64,000 nt of DNA from Methylomusa anaerophila (lineage in GTDB: Bacteria > Bacillota > Negativicutes > Sporomusales > Sporomusaceae), in assembly GCF_003966895.1 (NCBI RefSeq), contig NZ_AP018449.1, positions 565,424-629,423 of the forward strand, in the 5' to 3' direction. Every line of letters begins with the position of its first letter. Position 1 is the first letter of the stretch. Both the position numbers and the translations under genes were made by a program. This document shows, piece after piece, positions 23,178-31,773 of this stretch. Under the pieces are notes generated by a model that saw only the letters and a program-made list of their open reading frames with translations, made no database searches and was not told the origin of the DNA.

Positions 23178-24986
23178 ATGTATCAGCTAAAACCCATATT
23201 TCGCAGTCTCGTGAGAAAATACAAAAATTTTTCTAGAAAATACAAAAAGAAAATGGTTTTCAAAGGCCGATGGCGAATCTGTCCATATCAAGGAAATGGA
23301 GGGAACACCATGGGCTGGAAAGGAACATCAAGCCTGGAGCAACGGCAGCAACAGACGCCGTTTGCTCCGGTTGTCGCAAATCAGTACTTGAATCAATTAG
23401 GGTTCGTCGAGACCATTAACCGATCCGTAGAATGGGATTCGAAACAATGTAAAGTTTCTCCCGGTCTTTTGGCCAAGAGTGTAGTATTATCAACATTTGC
23501 CGATACACGCACTCCCCTCTATCGCATCTGGAAAACATTCTACGGAACCGATATTGCGATGCTATTTGGCGAAGGTCTAGCGGCAGAAGACTTTTCCGAC
23601 GATGCCATTGCTCGAACTCTCGATAAAATCAGTGCCTTCGGTACGGAAACCTTGTTTAGCCGGATTAGTCTGGCGGGTCTTGCTGCCTATGATGTTCCTG
23701 TAGACAGACTTCATTGTGATACTACGTCGATCACTCTGGCTGGTGCTTACGAAGAATGTGAGGAGGAAGACTATCAAGGTTTATCTGTCTGCCATGGGTA
23801 TAGTAAAGATCATCGTCCGGATCTTAAACAAGTCGTTTTGGGCAAAGTCGTCAATGAGCATGGAATTCCGCTGGTCAGTCTACCGCTTGATGGCAATACA
23901 TCCGATACAGAATTCAACCGCTTGGCTCTCAATATTCTAACGGAAACCTATGGAGAGCGGCTTGAGAAGATGGTCTACATTGCCGATTCCAAGCTTATTA
24001 ATTTGCCAACCCTGAAGATTTTTACAGAGCGGCCTACCCCTGTCCAGTTCATTTCTCGCTGTCCAGATGCTTTCTATCGGAAACTGGCGGTTCGGGTAAA
24101 ACGACTGGCATTTGAGTCTGATGGAAATTGGGTTTCTCAAGGTGCGATTGGAGAAGGCAAACAGTGCGCCCAGTACCAGACACAAGGATTTCGAGAATGG
24201 GTAGATGGATCGGTATACCGTCTAATCGTAGTCAAAACCAGTGCCGGTCGGGAGCGGGTAGACAAGATTCTAGCCAAAGACCGAAATTCCTTGGAGAAGG
24301 CCCTAGCCCTTCTGGCGGATCGACCGTTTGCTTGTGAAGCAGATGCCCGTAAAGCAGCCCAGTTATTCGACCAGGAACATAAGAATTCTTGTTATGAATG
24401 GGAGTGGAACCTGGACTCTACCACGGTGGAAAAGAGATCACGTGGCAATCCGGGAAAAACACCTAAACCTCCAATCACAGAAACGACTTGGCGTGTGCAG
24501 GGCAAGATCTTCCGAGAGAAAACCGACAAATGCGATCTACTCCGTTATAAAGATGAGAGTTTTGTCTTGATTACCAACGTAGCCGAAGAAGCGATGTCTG
24601 ACCGCGAAGTGTTGCGCCAATATAAGGAGCAGCACCGAGTTGAGGTACAGTTTAGGACGCTCAAGGAACCCGCGCTGGCGGCACAGATATTTCTCAAGAA
24701 ACCAGGACGTATCGATGCTTTGTTAATGTTATTGTCCGTGGCGCTGTTGATTCGAGGACTGATGCAATTTCGGGTTCGTCAGCAACTGGCAGGATATTCG
24801 CAGACTCCGAGAATCGGGATGAATCGGGCCAAGCTGACCCAGCCAACAGCCGAGATGTTGCTGATACTATTCAAGTCCTATGTGCTGATCCGGGAAGGGC
24901 CAGATTACAGGTGTGAGTGTCAAAGTAACGAAGATTTGAAAGCGTTTCCCATTTGGATGGATCTACTTGGCATTCAATTTGAATAG
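23178..24986 (+). mobile_element. IS1634-like insertion sequence (ends not resolved)
   Basis: One transposase gene flanked by noncoding DNA. I could not identify terminal inverted repeats or a target duplication by eye, so the true ends may lie anywhere from about 23170 to 25030. It inserted between the spore coat-like gene's terminator and a sensor kinase gene. Only one copy is in the window. Confidence 0.65.
23310..24986 (+). CDS. IS1634-family transposase
   Basis: 558 residues. The N-terminal part (FAPVVANQYLNQLGFVETINRSVEWD) is the DUF4277-like domain. The catalytic core is DDE: DRLHCDTTSITLAG with the first Asp, KMVYIADSKLIN with the second, and YKEQHRVEVQFRTLKEP with the glutamate. The frame opens at ATG 23178, but GGAGGG six bases before ATG 23310 marks the start and the upstream 44 codons look noncoding. 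No frameshift or internal stop is visible, so it may be active. Confidence 0.9.
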   Translation: MGWKGTSSLEQRQQQTPFAPVVANQYLNQLGFVETINRSVEWDSKQCKVSPGLLAKSVVLSTFADTRTPLYRIWKTFYGTDIAMLFGEGLAAEDFSDDAIARTLDKISAFGTETLFSRISLAGLAAYDVPVDRLHCDTTSITLAGAYEECEEEDYQGLSVCHGYSKDHRPDLKQVVLGKVVNEHGIPLVSLPLDGNTSDTEFNRLALNILTETYGERLEKMVYIADSKLINLPTLKIFTERPTPVQFISRCPDAFYRKLAVRVKRLAFESDGNWVSQGAIGEGKQCAQYQTQGFREWVDGSVYRLIVVKTSAGRERVDKILAKDRNSLEKALALLADRPFACEADARKAAQLFDQEHKNSCYEWEWNLDSTTVEKRSRGNPGKTPKPPITETTWRVQGKIFREKTDKCDLLRYKDESFVLITNVAEEAMSDREVLRQYKEQHRVEVQFRTLKEPALAAQIFLKKPGRIDALLMLLSVALLIRGLMQFRVRQQLAGYSQTPRIGMNRAKLTQPTAEMLLILFKSYVLIREGPDYRCECQSNEDLKAFPIWMDLLGIQFE

Positions 24987-25232
24987 TGCCAGGAAAATTT
25001 CGTGATTGGCTCATCAAGCATGGGCTTATTCAAGTTGCCCTTGTTATAAAAAAAAGTCTGTGATGCACATTCCTTAGCTCTTCTGAATTACTCGACCATA
25101 TTACTATTTATTGCTTACATTAGGGTGCGAAAAATGAGCTAAAACTATTTTCACGGGGCTATCAAACTTCTACCGAAATTCTTCCTAATTCGAAGAGGCT
25201 TAGTTCTCTTTCTGTCATGTAATTTTGTGAAA

Positions 25233-26912
25233 TTACATGATTACCGGAAATTTCACCAAAAATATAGTTCCCTGCGAGGAAGTTTTTACTTCGATTTTAG
25301 CTTTGTGTTTTCGAGCAATTCTATAGCAGACTGACAAACCTAATCCAGTTCCGGTTTCCTTGGTTGTTAAAAAAGGAGTACCTAAATGGTTTAAAACTGT
25401 TTCCGGTATTCCCGTACCCGTATCTTGAATAGTCAGTACTATTTCATCATTATCATTGTCTTGATGAGTTGTAACGGTTACTGTTCCGTGTTGTTCCATT
25501 GCTTCAAATCCGTTTCGAACTAAATTTAAGATTAATTGCCGTATTTCTTTTTCATTAAAAATAGAATCGGGAATGTCCCCTGTGTTCACATGCAATTCGT
25601 GTCCGTTGCGGAGTGCGTCGGCTTGCAATAAAGGTAACATAATTTTTATTATGTTGTTTAAGTTACCGGGTTTCATTTCTCCCTCTTTATTTTTCGCCAA
25701 AGATAGAAATTCTGTAATAATAAAATTCGCTCTGTCCAGCTCTTCTATCATTGTCGAAAACTGCGGATTATGGGCAGTGTACTTATGCTGAAACCATTGT
25801 AAATATCCTCTCACCGTGGTCATGGGATTACGTACTTCATGGCCTATTCCCGCTGCCAATTCCGCCACAACATTTAGACTTTCAAGACGTGTCATCTCCT
25901 TTTCAAGTTGTTTTTTTGCGGTTATATCATGAAAATAAACGGACAATCCTTCCGGCGAGGGATACGCATGCACCTCTATCCATCTATCAGTACCGACTCC
26001 TATCGCTTGAAAATGAACAGCAACGTTTTCTTTCTTGGCACGATGATATTGATCGTAATATGGCTGCACGTTAGGGATTAGCTCCCAAATGCTTACTCCT
26101 AATAATTTATTTTTATTGCCAAATCCGAATTTTTCAGCAACGGGGTTAATGTAAGTGAAACGCCATTCATTATCCAAGGCGAAAAAACCATCGTTGATTC
26201 TATTTAAAATATTTTGGATCTGCAACGCCAGCTTTTGTAAGCCTCCTGTTAACCGGACATAAATATATCTTAAAATCACCATAGCGAGTAACCAGACACA
26301 GAAAACATAAAGAAACCCTTGGATTAATACTGTATGAATTTCTCTGCTTACATCCCCATATTTCATATTGGCCCAAATATGACCTATTAGCTTTCCGTTA
26401 TTATAAATAGGATACGATAAGTTTAATACTGAATAACCGTCCCCGCCAATATTGTCGGTTATGCTTGCCGACCACTTACCCGTTTTATAGATTTCAAAGA
26501 ACTCTTGGAACTCTTGCGCATAATTTTTGCTTAGCAGCTTTTCAGGCGTCAGTTCGGGACCAATAGCTATGACTCTGCCCAATTCCTTTGAATATAAACC
26601 CATTCCAAAGGCAGGATACACGCTGCTTACTTTCTCAACAGGCAGTTGAAATAACTTGTTTAAAGCTAATACCTTATCGTCTTCGCTAATTGGCGATGTA
26701 TTTATATCGGTAATTTCCCTGCTTAATAATGAATTATCAATTTCTTGCTCAAGTGAAATAGCGACATTCAATAGTTGCATCAGTTTGTCTTGAAATAAAA
26801 AATGCTCTTGCTGTCTTGCATAAAAAAATAAAAATAATATTGCGGCTAGAGTAATCAAAACGATATTTAAGAAATAAACTTGCCTGGTCATAATACTGCC
26901 ATTAATACGCAT
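25233..26912 (-). CDS. Membrane PAS-domain sensor histidine kinase (orphan)
   Basis: About 559 residues. The order is a membrane helix near the start, an extracellular sensor region (about 35-195), a second membrane helix (GFLYVFCVWLLAMVILRYIYV), a PAS domain (about 235-345, NRINDGFFALDNEWRFTYINPVAEKF), the histidine box GIGHEVRNPMTTVRGYL, then N box LVRNGFEAM and G boxes DTGTGIP and GTGLGLSVCYRIA. The H-box form HEVRNPMTTVRGYLQ is common in Firmicutes KinB/KinC-like sporulation kinases. No response regulator lies nearby. This fits an orphan kinase, perhaps feeding Spo0A. The start is ATG 26912 or GTG 26921 after GGGGAG. Confidence 0.88.
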   Translation of the reverse strand: MRINGSIMTRQVYFLNIVLITLAAILFLFFYARQQEHFLFQDKLMQLLNVAISLEQEIDNSLLSREITDINTSPISEDDKVLALNKLFQLPVEKVSSVYPAFGMGLYSKELGRVIAIGPELTPEKLLSKNYAQEFQEFFEIYKTGKWSASITDNIGGDGYSVLNLSYPIYNNGKLIGHIWANMKYGDVSREIHTVLIQGFLYVFCVWLLAMVILRYIYVRLTGGLQKLALQIQNILNRINDGFFALDNEWRFTYINPVAEKFGFGNKNKLLGVSIWELIPNVQPYYDQYHRAKKENVAVHFQAIGVGTDRWIEVHAYPSPEGLSVYFHDITAKKQLEKEMTRLESLNVVAELAAGIGHEVRNPMTTVRGYLQWFQHKYTAHNPQFSTMIEELDRANFIITEFLSLAKNKEGEMKPGNLNNIIKIMLPLLQADALRNGHELHVNTGDIPDSIFNEKEIRQLILNLVRNGFEAMEQHGTVTVTTHQDNDNDEIVLTIQDTGTGIPETVLNHLGTPFLTTKETGTGLGLSVCYRIARKHKAKIEVKTSSQGTIFLVKFPVIM

Positions 26913-27032
26913 CGTTATCACGTCTCCCCGTACCGGTAAAATAAAAAATTAAAATGACTAATAAGAATGATTAATAGACAATTGGACAAGTTGGATAAAA
27001 ATTCCTGCCAAGAAATGAAAAATTTTACCAAT

Positions 27033-27070
27033 AAAAACAGCGCTGGCCATCCCCCGGCAGCACTGTTTTT
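27033..27070. terminator. Hairpin with T tracts on both sides, in the pepM leader
   Basis: AAAAACAG.GCTG pairs with CAGC.CTGTTTTT around a C-rich loop. It lies 56 bases before the PEP mutase start and about 120 bases before the divergent kinase gene. It could act as an attenuator for pepM. An insulator between the two units is also possible. No gene upstream needs it. Confidence 0.55.
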
Positions 27071-27125
27071 AAATTCACACTTTTTTGGCATAAGAATACA
27101 CTGATAAAAGGGAGGGTAAAACATT

Positions 27126-29234
27126 ATGTCAAATACGACAAATAACTTTATTTCTAAAAGTGCATTATTTCGCCAGCATCTATTTTCGCCGGAAACAATT
27201 TTTTTAATGGAAGCTCATAACGGCCTGTCGGCTAAAATCGTTCAAGAAACGGGATTTGACGGTATCTGGGCTTCCGGACTGTCGATATCAGCATCTTTAG
27301 GTGTCCGGGATAGCAATGAGGCTTCCTGGACGCAAGTTTTAGAAATTCTTGAGTTTATGTCGGACGCAACTTCCATCCCCATATTAGTAGACGGTGATAC
27401 CGGGTATGGAAATTTCAATAATGTTCGCCGTTTAGTAAAAAAACTATGTCAACGTGGTATTGCCGCTGTATGTATTGAAGATAAGCTTTTTCCCAAAACA
27501 AATTCCTTCATAGGAAACAGCCAGCAACTTGCCGACATTGATGAATTCTGCGGACGAATTAAAGCCGGCCAAGATAGCAAGACCGACCCGCATTTTTCCA
27601 TAATCGCCCGGGTGGAAGCTTTGATAGCCGGCGCCGGCATGGATGAAGCATTACGACGGGCGGAAGCATACCACCAGGCCGGGGCGGATGCCATTCTCAT
27701 CCATTCCAAGCAACCGACCGCGGCCGAAGTGTTAGAATTTGCCCGGCGCTGGGCAAACCGCTGCCCGCTTGTAATCGTCCCGACTAAATACTATACTACG
27801 CCCACGGAAGTTTTCCGCCAAGCTAAAATTTCCATGATTATTTGGGCAAACCACAACCTGCGCGCTTGTATCAGCATGATGCGACAAATCAGTCAGAAAA
27901 TAAAAAAAGAACAATCACTTGTCAACGCAGAAAAAAACATTGCCAGTGTGGATGATATATTCGATCTGGTAAATGACGACGAATTACGGGAAGCGGAGAA
28001 ACTCTATTTACCGCAAAAAGGTTATCGCGGCGGGCCCACCTCGTTGGCAGCCCGTAACCAATTAATTACCGAATCCCATACTGCCGCAATGAGAATCAAA
28101 GCGCAAAAGTTGAAGGAGCAAGGAATCCCGGTTGTGAATTTTGCCGCCGGTGAATTAGATATTGATACAAGTGAAGCAATCAAAACCGCTGCCCAAAATG
28201 CAATAGCGCAAGGATATAACAAATACACCGAAACATTGGGAATTAAAAAGCTTAGAGAAGGTATTGCCGCTAAAATCACCCGGGAAACCGGCGTTGTATA
28301 TACCGCGGCGGAAGTTGGCATTACTGTCGGCGCTAAACAGGCCCTATATAACTCAGCCATGGTACTTTTTGAATCCGGCGATGAAGTCATCATTCCATCT
28401 CCCTATTGGGTAACCTTTCCGGCACAAGTCCGGTTAGCGGAGGCTACTCCTGTCTTTTTGGACACTGAGCCTTGCAACTACCAGATTGATATTGAACAAT
28501 TAAAGACCTTAATTACGCCAAAAACCAAAGCAATGATCATGAATACTCCCAATAATCCAACCGGCGTCGTTTATCGTTGGGAAACTTTGCAGGAAATTGC
28601 AAAATTGGCTATCGCCAATAATCTCTGGATCATTTTTGACGAATGCTATGCCGACTTGGTGCATTCTCCCTATGAACATTACAATATCGTAAAAGTAGTT
28701 AAAGAAGTAAAAGAAAGAACAATAGTCGTTAACTCATTTTCTAAATCATGCGCTTTAACCGGCTGGCGAATCGGGTATGTATGCGCTCCGTCGCTAATAA
28801 TTAAAGCAATACAAAAGATGCAAGGGCACATGACTTCCAACGTTTGCAGCATTGCTCAGCATGCAGTTCTCGCGGCGCTTGAACCAAACCATAACAGTTT
28901 TGTTGAAAATACCAGGAAATTGCTCAAACAGAGGCTGGATACCGCATTAGAAATCATCAATACAATGGATGCAGTCACCTACGTGGTCCCACAGGGTGCC
29001 TTTTATGTATTTTTAAATGTTAAGCAGCTATTGGGGAAAACGTACCATGAAACCTTTATTGCCGATGTCAATATTCTCGCCCAGCTGCTTTTGGAAGAAG
29101 CGCATGTAGCAGTAGTGCCCGGAGACGCATTTGGCAATGGGAATTGTATTAGAATTTCTTATGCCATTTCCCAAGAGGATATTTCTAACGGGTTACAAAA
29201 AATGAAAGATTTTTTTGCTAAAATACAATATTAA
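27126..29234 (+). CDS. Phosphoenolpyruvate mutase fused to a class I aminotransferase
   Basis: 702 residues in two enzymes. Residues about 10-260 are a PEP mutase: [29 protein letters not shown] (88-96), and [10 protein letters not shown] (118-127), which fits the EDKx5NS signature of true mutases that make phosphonopyruvate from PEP. Residues about 310-700 are a fold I aminotransferase: NTPNNPTG (473-480), FDECYADL (504-511), [16 protein letters not shown] with PLP lysine K540, and an arginine in NCIRISYAI near the end. The expected combined reaction is PEP to phosphonopyruvate to phosphonoalanine. Transamination would pull the unfavourable mutase equilibrium. The ATG follows GGGAGGG. An EamA-type transporter follows with 20 bases between. 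No phosphonopyruvate decarboxylase is present. Confidence 0.9.
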   Translation: MSNTTNNFISKSALFRQHLFSPETIFLMEAHNGLSAKIVQETGFDGIWASGLSISASLGVRDSNEASWTQVLEILEFMSDATSIPILVDGDTGYGNFNNVRRLVKKLCQRGIAAVCIEDKLFPKTNSFIGNSQQLADIDEFCGRIKAGQDSKTDPHFSIIARVEALIAGAGMDEALRRAEAYHQAGADAILIHSKQPTAAEVLEFARRWANRCPLVIVPTKYYTTPTEVFRQAKISMIIWANHNLRACISMMRQISQKIKKEQSLVNAEKNIASVDDIFDLVNDDELREAEKLYLPQKGYRGGPTSLAARNQLITESHTAAMRIKAQKLKEQGIPVVNFAAGELDIDTSEAIKTAAQNAIAQGYNKYTETLGIKKLREGIAAKITRETGVVYTAAEVGITVGAKQALYNSAMVLFESGDEVIIPSPYWVTFPAQVRLAEATPVFLDTEPCNYQIDIEQLKTLITPKTKAMIMNTPNNPTGVVYRWETLQEIAKLAIANNLWIIFDECYADLVHSPYEHYNIVKVVKEVKERTIVVNSFSKSCALTGWRIGYVCAPSLIIKAIQKMQGHMTSNVCSIAQHAVLAALEPNHNSFVENTRKLLKQRLDTALEIINTMDAVTYVVPQGAFYVFLNVKQLLGKTYHETFIADVNILAQLLLEEAHVAVVPGDAFGNGNCIRISYAISQEDISNGLQKMKDFFAKIQY

Positions 29235-29253
29235 TAGGATAGGATTTGTTTAT

Positions 29254-30111
29254 ATGACTACTTTGGCGATGACACTTGTTTTAGTAGCCGCCTTTGCCCA
29301 CGCCAGCTGGAATTTTCTATTAAAAAAGGCGTGTGGCGGTACTGCCTTTGTCTGGCTGTTCGCTTCCTTTTCAGCCATTATCTATGCCCCGTTAGCAGTA
29401 GTTGTTGCCTGGCAGCAATCCCACATTGGGTTAGTGCAAATATTATTTATGGCCGGCAGCGCCATCATCAACCTAGTCTATTATCTGTTGTTAGAAAAGG
29501 GCTACCAGGTCGGCGACCTCTCTTTGGTGTACCCGCTTGCCCGAGGTACAGGGCCTGTTTTAGCCACAGCAGCAGCTATCCTTATTTTCAGTGAACAGCC
29601 TACCACGGTTGCTTTTATCGGCGCCATGCTTGTTAGCCTTGGTATAATATGCCTGGCGCGTAATCCGCGAATACTTCACGATCCTATGGCGAAAAAAGGA
29701 ATAATCTACGCCTTGCTGACAGGTGTGTCTGTTGCCGCTTATACGTTATGGGACAAATATTCGGTAAGCACCCTTCTGATCCCGCCGCTTTTGCTCAACT
29801 GGGCGATAAACTTCGGACGATCCATGGTACTCGTACCCTACGCTTGGCGCCATTGGCAACAAGTCATGCAGGTGTGGCGCGAACACCGCCAAGAGGTACT
29901 AGGTGTTGCTATTTTAAATCCCCTGTCTTATATACTGGTCCTAAGCGCTATGGTGTTCAGCCCGGTAAGTTACATCGCGCCATTCCGGGAAATCAGCGTG
30001 CTTATCGGGATAATACTTGGGGTGAGGCTGCTGTCTGAAAATGAATTTAAACATCGTATGATTGCGGCGGCAATTATACTATTAGGGGAATTATTATTGG
30101 CATTTGGTTAG
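29254..30111 (+). CDS. EamA/DMT-family transporter, probably phosphonate-linked
   Basis: 285 residues with about ten membrane helices in two EamA-like halves. GDLSLVYPLARGTGPVLATAAAILIFSEQPT is the conserved end of the first half. It resembles the DMT-type membrane proteins found in phosphonate loci. ATG 29254 follows AGGATAGG and begins 20 bases after the PEP mutase-aminotransferase stop, so they form one operon. Export of the phosphonate product, or exchange of a precursor, is the natural inference. A strong bidirectional terminator follows. Confidence 0.85.
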   Translation: MTTLAMTLVLVAAFAHASWNFLLKKACGGTAFVWLFASFSAIIYAPLAVVVAWQQSHIGLVQILFMAGSAIINLVYYLLLEKGYQVGDLSLVYPLARGTGPVLATAAAILIFSEQPTTVAFIGAMLVSLGIICLARNPRILHDPMAKKGIIYALLTGVSVAAYTLWDKYSVSTLLIPPLLLNWAINFGRSMVLVPYAWRHWQQVMQVWREHRQEVLGVAILNPLSYILVLSAMVFSPVSYIAPFREISVLIGIILGVRLLSENEFKHRMIAAAIILLGELLLAFG

Positions 30112-30113
30112 AG

Positions 30114-30165
30114 AAAAGGAATGAAAAGCAAGGGGCGCCAATCCCCCCTGCTTTTCATTCCTTTT
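30114..30165. terminator. Bidirectional terminator
   Basis: AAAAGGAATGAAAAGCA and its complement form a 17-bp outer stem with a GGGG/CCCC inner part. Both ends carry T tracts. It begins within three bases of the transporter stop and would also serve the convergent dapA. Confidence 0.9.
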
Positions 30166-30233
30166 ATTTCAATCTCGCTAATACTTGCCTGCTATTTAGC
30201 AAAATATCTGATAAAAGCGGAGCTCCGCCGCCG

Positions 30234-31112
30234 TTATATCAGTCCGTAAGCCTTCATTTCGGCCCGAAGCAGTTCAAGATTATCGTCACTAAGTTCCGTT
30301 AGCGGCATACGGCATTGCCCAGCCTTAAAGCCCAACAGGTTTACAGCTGCTTTAACAGGGATAGGGTTTACTTCGCTGAATAATGCTTTTATGAGGTTTA
30401 GTGTCTGAAGCTGCAGCTTGATAGCGCCATTAATATCACCCTGAAAAAATTTCACAACCATATTGTGGGTGTCCTGGGGGATGATATTAGCCATGGTGGA
30501 AATGACACCTTTGCCGCCAAGAGACAACACCGGCAAGACTGTATTATCATCACCGGAATACACGGCAAAATCTTCCCCGCATAAATTTACTAAATCCCCA
30601 ACTTGTCCGAGGTTGCACTCCTTAACGGCGATAATATTATCTATGGCCGCTAATGCTTTTATAGTCTCAGAATTTATGTTCAAATTGGTTCTGCCGGGTA
30701 CATTATACAGAACTATTGGTATCTTAACATTATTGGCAATAAGCTTAAAGTGTTCATACAGCCCTTTTTGCGTGGCTTTATTATAATAGGGAGTGACTGA
30801 TAATATTCCATCAGCGCCAACTGCTTCTGCTGCTTTTGATAATTCTATCGCATGACGGGTATCATTGCTGCCGGCGCCGGCAATAACCGGTATGCGCTTG
30901 TTGATTGTTTCTACCGCGAACTTAATAACGGCAATATGCTCATTATCCGGCATGGTAGAGGCTTCTCCTGTAGTGCCGCAAACTACAATGGCATCTGATC
31001 CACCTTTAATTTGAAACTCAATAAGTTCTGTTAATGTTTGATAATCAACACCGTTATCAGTAAAGGGAGTTACAATAGCTACTGCCGAGCCTATAAATAA
31101 TGGTTTTTTCAT
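30234..31112 (-). CDS. dapA: 4-hydroxy-tetrahydrodipicolinate synthase
   Basis: 292 residues, the usual length. It condenses pyruvate with aspartate semialdehyde in lysine and diaminopimelate synthesis. The signatures are GGSDAIVVCGTTGEASTM, TPYYNKATQKGLYEHF with the proton-relay tyrosine, VLYNVPGRTNLNI, and the Schiff-base lysine in IIAVKECNLGQ. Monocistronic. GGCGG lies before ATG 31112. Some dapA homologues act on other 2-oxo acids, so the family is certain and the substrate only likely. The upstream stretch 31113-31352 shows no gene. Confidence 0.92.
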   Translation of the reverse strand: MKKPLFIGSAVAIVTPFTDNGVDYQTLTELIEFQIKGGSDAIVVCGTTGEASTMPDNEHIAVIKFAVETINKRIPVIAGAGSNDTRHAIELSKAAEAVGADGILSVTPYYNKATQKGLYEHFKLIANNVKIPIVLYNVPGRTNLNINSETIKALAAIDNIIAVKECNLGQVGDLVNLCGEDFAVYSGDDNTVLPVLSLGGKGVISTMANIIPQDTHNMVVKFFQGDINGAIKLQLQTLNLIKALFSEVNPIPVKAAVNLLGFKAGQCRMPLTELSDDNLELLRAEMKAYGLI

Positions 31113-31352
31113 TAGATGCCGCCTTTCCGCTCATCAGAATCCGTTAATACGGTGATTTGACACGCTCCACATAAATTTTATTGCATCCAGCCAATCACAA
31201 AATATACTGTTGTCATTTTCGCCGTAATACATATAGTATCCTGCTAAATCCCACTTTGCATGAATCATAAATGTAATTTTGCGGTTCATTTTGATAATCG
31301 ACCATTAGTATTTTATGATTTTATAATCATCGAATTGTTGAGGTGAAAAAAT

Positions 31353-31658
31353 TTACTTTTTGCATAATTGATCAAAAATCTTGTTCACTTCGGCCAAGGT
31401 TTCTTCCCTGACTTTGGCCGTCAGATATTTTCCTTTTCTATCAGTAATAATTAATCCAGCGTTTTCAAGTTCCTTAATATGATGCGAAATAGTAGGTGCG
31501 CCAATTTTAAGGGAATTCATTATATCGGTAACAAAACATTCACACTCGCAGTCCGTTTCAAAGCCGGTTTCACTCTTTTCAGCAATTTTAAAAAATAATT
31601 CTAGTCGTTTCGGATGCGAAAGCGCTTTTAAGACTTTTGCTAATCTTATCGTATCCAA
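31353..31658 (-). CDS. ArsR-family transcriptional regulator
   Basis: About 101 residues. The winged helix begins LAKVLKALSHPKRLELFFKI. The recognition helix region is IGAPTISHHIKELENAGLI, and the wing is TDRKGKYLTAKV. A cluster CECECF with an upstream acidic stretch (TDCECECF) sits before the recognition helix and could bind thiophilic metal or respond to redox. The frame opens at TTG 31685. AGGAAGG overlaps that reading, which suggests starting at the TTG at 31658 or the GTG at 31670. No obvious target gene is adjacent; it may act on itself or on a distant locus. Confidence 0.85.
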   Translation of the reverse strand: MDTIRLAKVLKALSHPKRLELFFKIAEKSETGFETDCECECFVTDIMNSLKIGAPTISHHIKELENAGLIITDRKGKYLTAKVREETLAEVNKIFDQLCKK

Positions 31659-31773
31659 TAAATTTGTCACCTTCCTATATAGCAATATGATACTTCGATA
31701 ATCGTCAAACTAATAATAGCTAATTTTTCTCTTCCCTGTCAAGTCCTCGTCAAGTCCCTGTCAAAGTTCCATT

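Noticed and set aside
23178..23309. 44-codon N-terminal extension of the transposase
   Set aside because: Basic, low-complexity residues and no ribosome site, while GGAGGG is correctly placed before ATG 23310.
23020..25100. Terminal inverted repeats and target duplication for the transposon
   Set aside because: Several weak partial matches were seen between the flanks, but none was long or symmetric enough to define the ends.
27126..29234. Two adjacent genes joined by a sequencing error
   Set aside because: The frame is continuous across a linker of about 50 residues with no stop, start or ribosome site between the domains, so a genuine fusion is the simpler reading, though it cannot be proven here.
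30234..31112. dapA as part of the phosphonate operon
   Set aside because: It is convergent, separated by a strong bidirectional terminator, and has the residues of the lysine-pathway enzyme.
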